Positions 5,888 through 5,991 of a stretch of DNA of 5,991 nucleotides are shown here, piece by piece. The stretch's first letter is position 1. Every line of letters starts with the position of its first letter. Both the position numbers and the translations under genes were made by a program. The DNA lies in the NCBI GenBank assembly GCA_030643455.1, contig DAOWLV010000216.1:1-5991 (forward strand), given 5' to 3'. The notes under the pieces are model-generated. The model searched no databases. It saw nothing but the letters and a program-made list of their open reading frames with translations, and had not been told where the DNA came from. The stretch comes from Candidatus Krumholzibacteriia bacterium (GTDB taxonomy: Bacteria > Krumholzibacteriota > Krumholzibacteriia > LZORAL124-64-63).

Positions 5888-5889
5888 GG
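5871..5889. repeat. Two GTCAAGG direct repeats over the candidate -35 box
   Basis: GTCAAGG occurs at 5872-5878 and 5883-5889, starting 11 bases apart, about one helical turn. The second copy overlaps the candidate -35 box of the Fic promoter, a position suitable for a regulator. Confidence 0.4.
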
Positions 5890-5895
5890 TTTTTA

Positions 5896-5919
5896 GGATA
5901 TTTTCGGCCAAAATTATCC
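5896..5919. repeat. Hairpin-like inverted repeat upstream of the Fic gene
   Basis: GGATATTTT (5896-5904) and AAAATTATCC (5910-5919) pair over nine positions with one bulged T, around the 5-base centre CGGCC. It could be an operator or cruciform, or a terminator of a gene beyond the right edge; there is no clear T-run after the stem. Confidence 0.45.
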
Positions 5920-5944
5920 AATTAATCGATTGATGATCCAATTA
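5916..5944. repeat. 9-base direct repeat with 20-base period
   Basis: ATCCAATTA occurs at 5916-5924 and again at 5936-5944, starting 20 bases apart, about two helical turns. The 8-base palindrome AATCGATT (5924-5931) lies between the copies. The arrangement looks like a protein-binding site upstream of the Fic promoter. Confidence 0.5.
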
Positions 5945-5991
5945 TAAAGGTTATATTGAGCCTGAGTGATGTGCCTTCTATTAATTCTCCA

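Larger units (their letters stand above)
5792..5991. other. AT-rich gene-free flank
   Basis: No reading frame with a believable start or family match is visible on either strand. G+C is about 34% over 5821-5991 by hand count. The stretch holds the Fic upstream signals and repeats listed separately. From about 5950 to the end nothing further is recognised. Confidence 0.6.

Noticed and set aside
1..5991. tRNA, rRNA or CRISPR array
   Set aside because: No cloverleaf-like segment, ribosomal RNA motif or regularly spaced repeat series was seen on either strand.

Overview
The window looks like chromosomal DNA of a Gram-negative bacterium. The left ~4.3 kb is GC-rich: one sampled 60-base line in the first gene is about 67% G+C by hand count. 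An outer-membrane-type beta-barrel protein with a signal peptide supports a two-membrane envelope. The sequence alone does not fix the phylum; a deltaproteobacterium-like or related candidate-phylum lineage is possible, but that is a guess.

Layout. (1) On the + strand, from the left edge, lie the 3' part of a glycine C-acetyltransferase gene (kbl), a 101-residue protein of unknown function, a six-helix membrane protein resembling the GAP/LysE-like group, and a secreted PAP2 phosphatase whose C-terminal half looks like an outer-membrane beta-barrel. The gaps are 17, 58 and 8 bases, so this may be one transcription unit. The last pair is tightly linked, because the ribosome-binding site of the phosphatase gene overlaps the stop codon of the membrane-protein gene. 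(2) On the - strand, converging on this block with only 15 bases between stop codons, is a fold-III PLP-dependent ornithine/lysine-type decarboxylase (polyamine synthesis). (3) Upstream of it, same strand, is the left end of an IS3-family insertion sequence, cut off inside orfA. The broken reading frame runs on to the decarboxylase start, where the two share an ATGA. (4) Next, same strand, is an intact Fic-domain protein with an N-terminal inhibitory motif and a probable C-terminal winged helix. (5) The last 200 bases hold no gene. They are AT-rich (about 34% G+C over 5821-5991) and carry a candidate promoter, two sets of direct repeats spaced by roughly whole helical turns, and a hairpin-like inverted repeat.

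The left block is housekeeping/envelope DNA and the decarboxylase is core metabolism. The stretch from about 4445 to the right end looks like accessory DNA: an IS remnant, a lower-GC Fic gene and an AT-rich repeat-bearing flank. I see no complete novel multi-gene system. The most interesting items are the PAP2/beta-barrel fusion with its coupled membrane protein, and the repeat-rich upstream region of the Fic gene.
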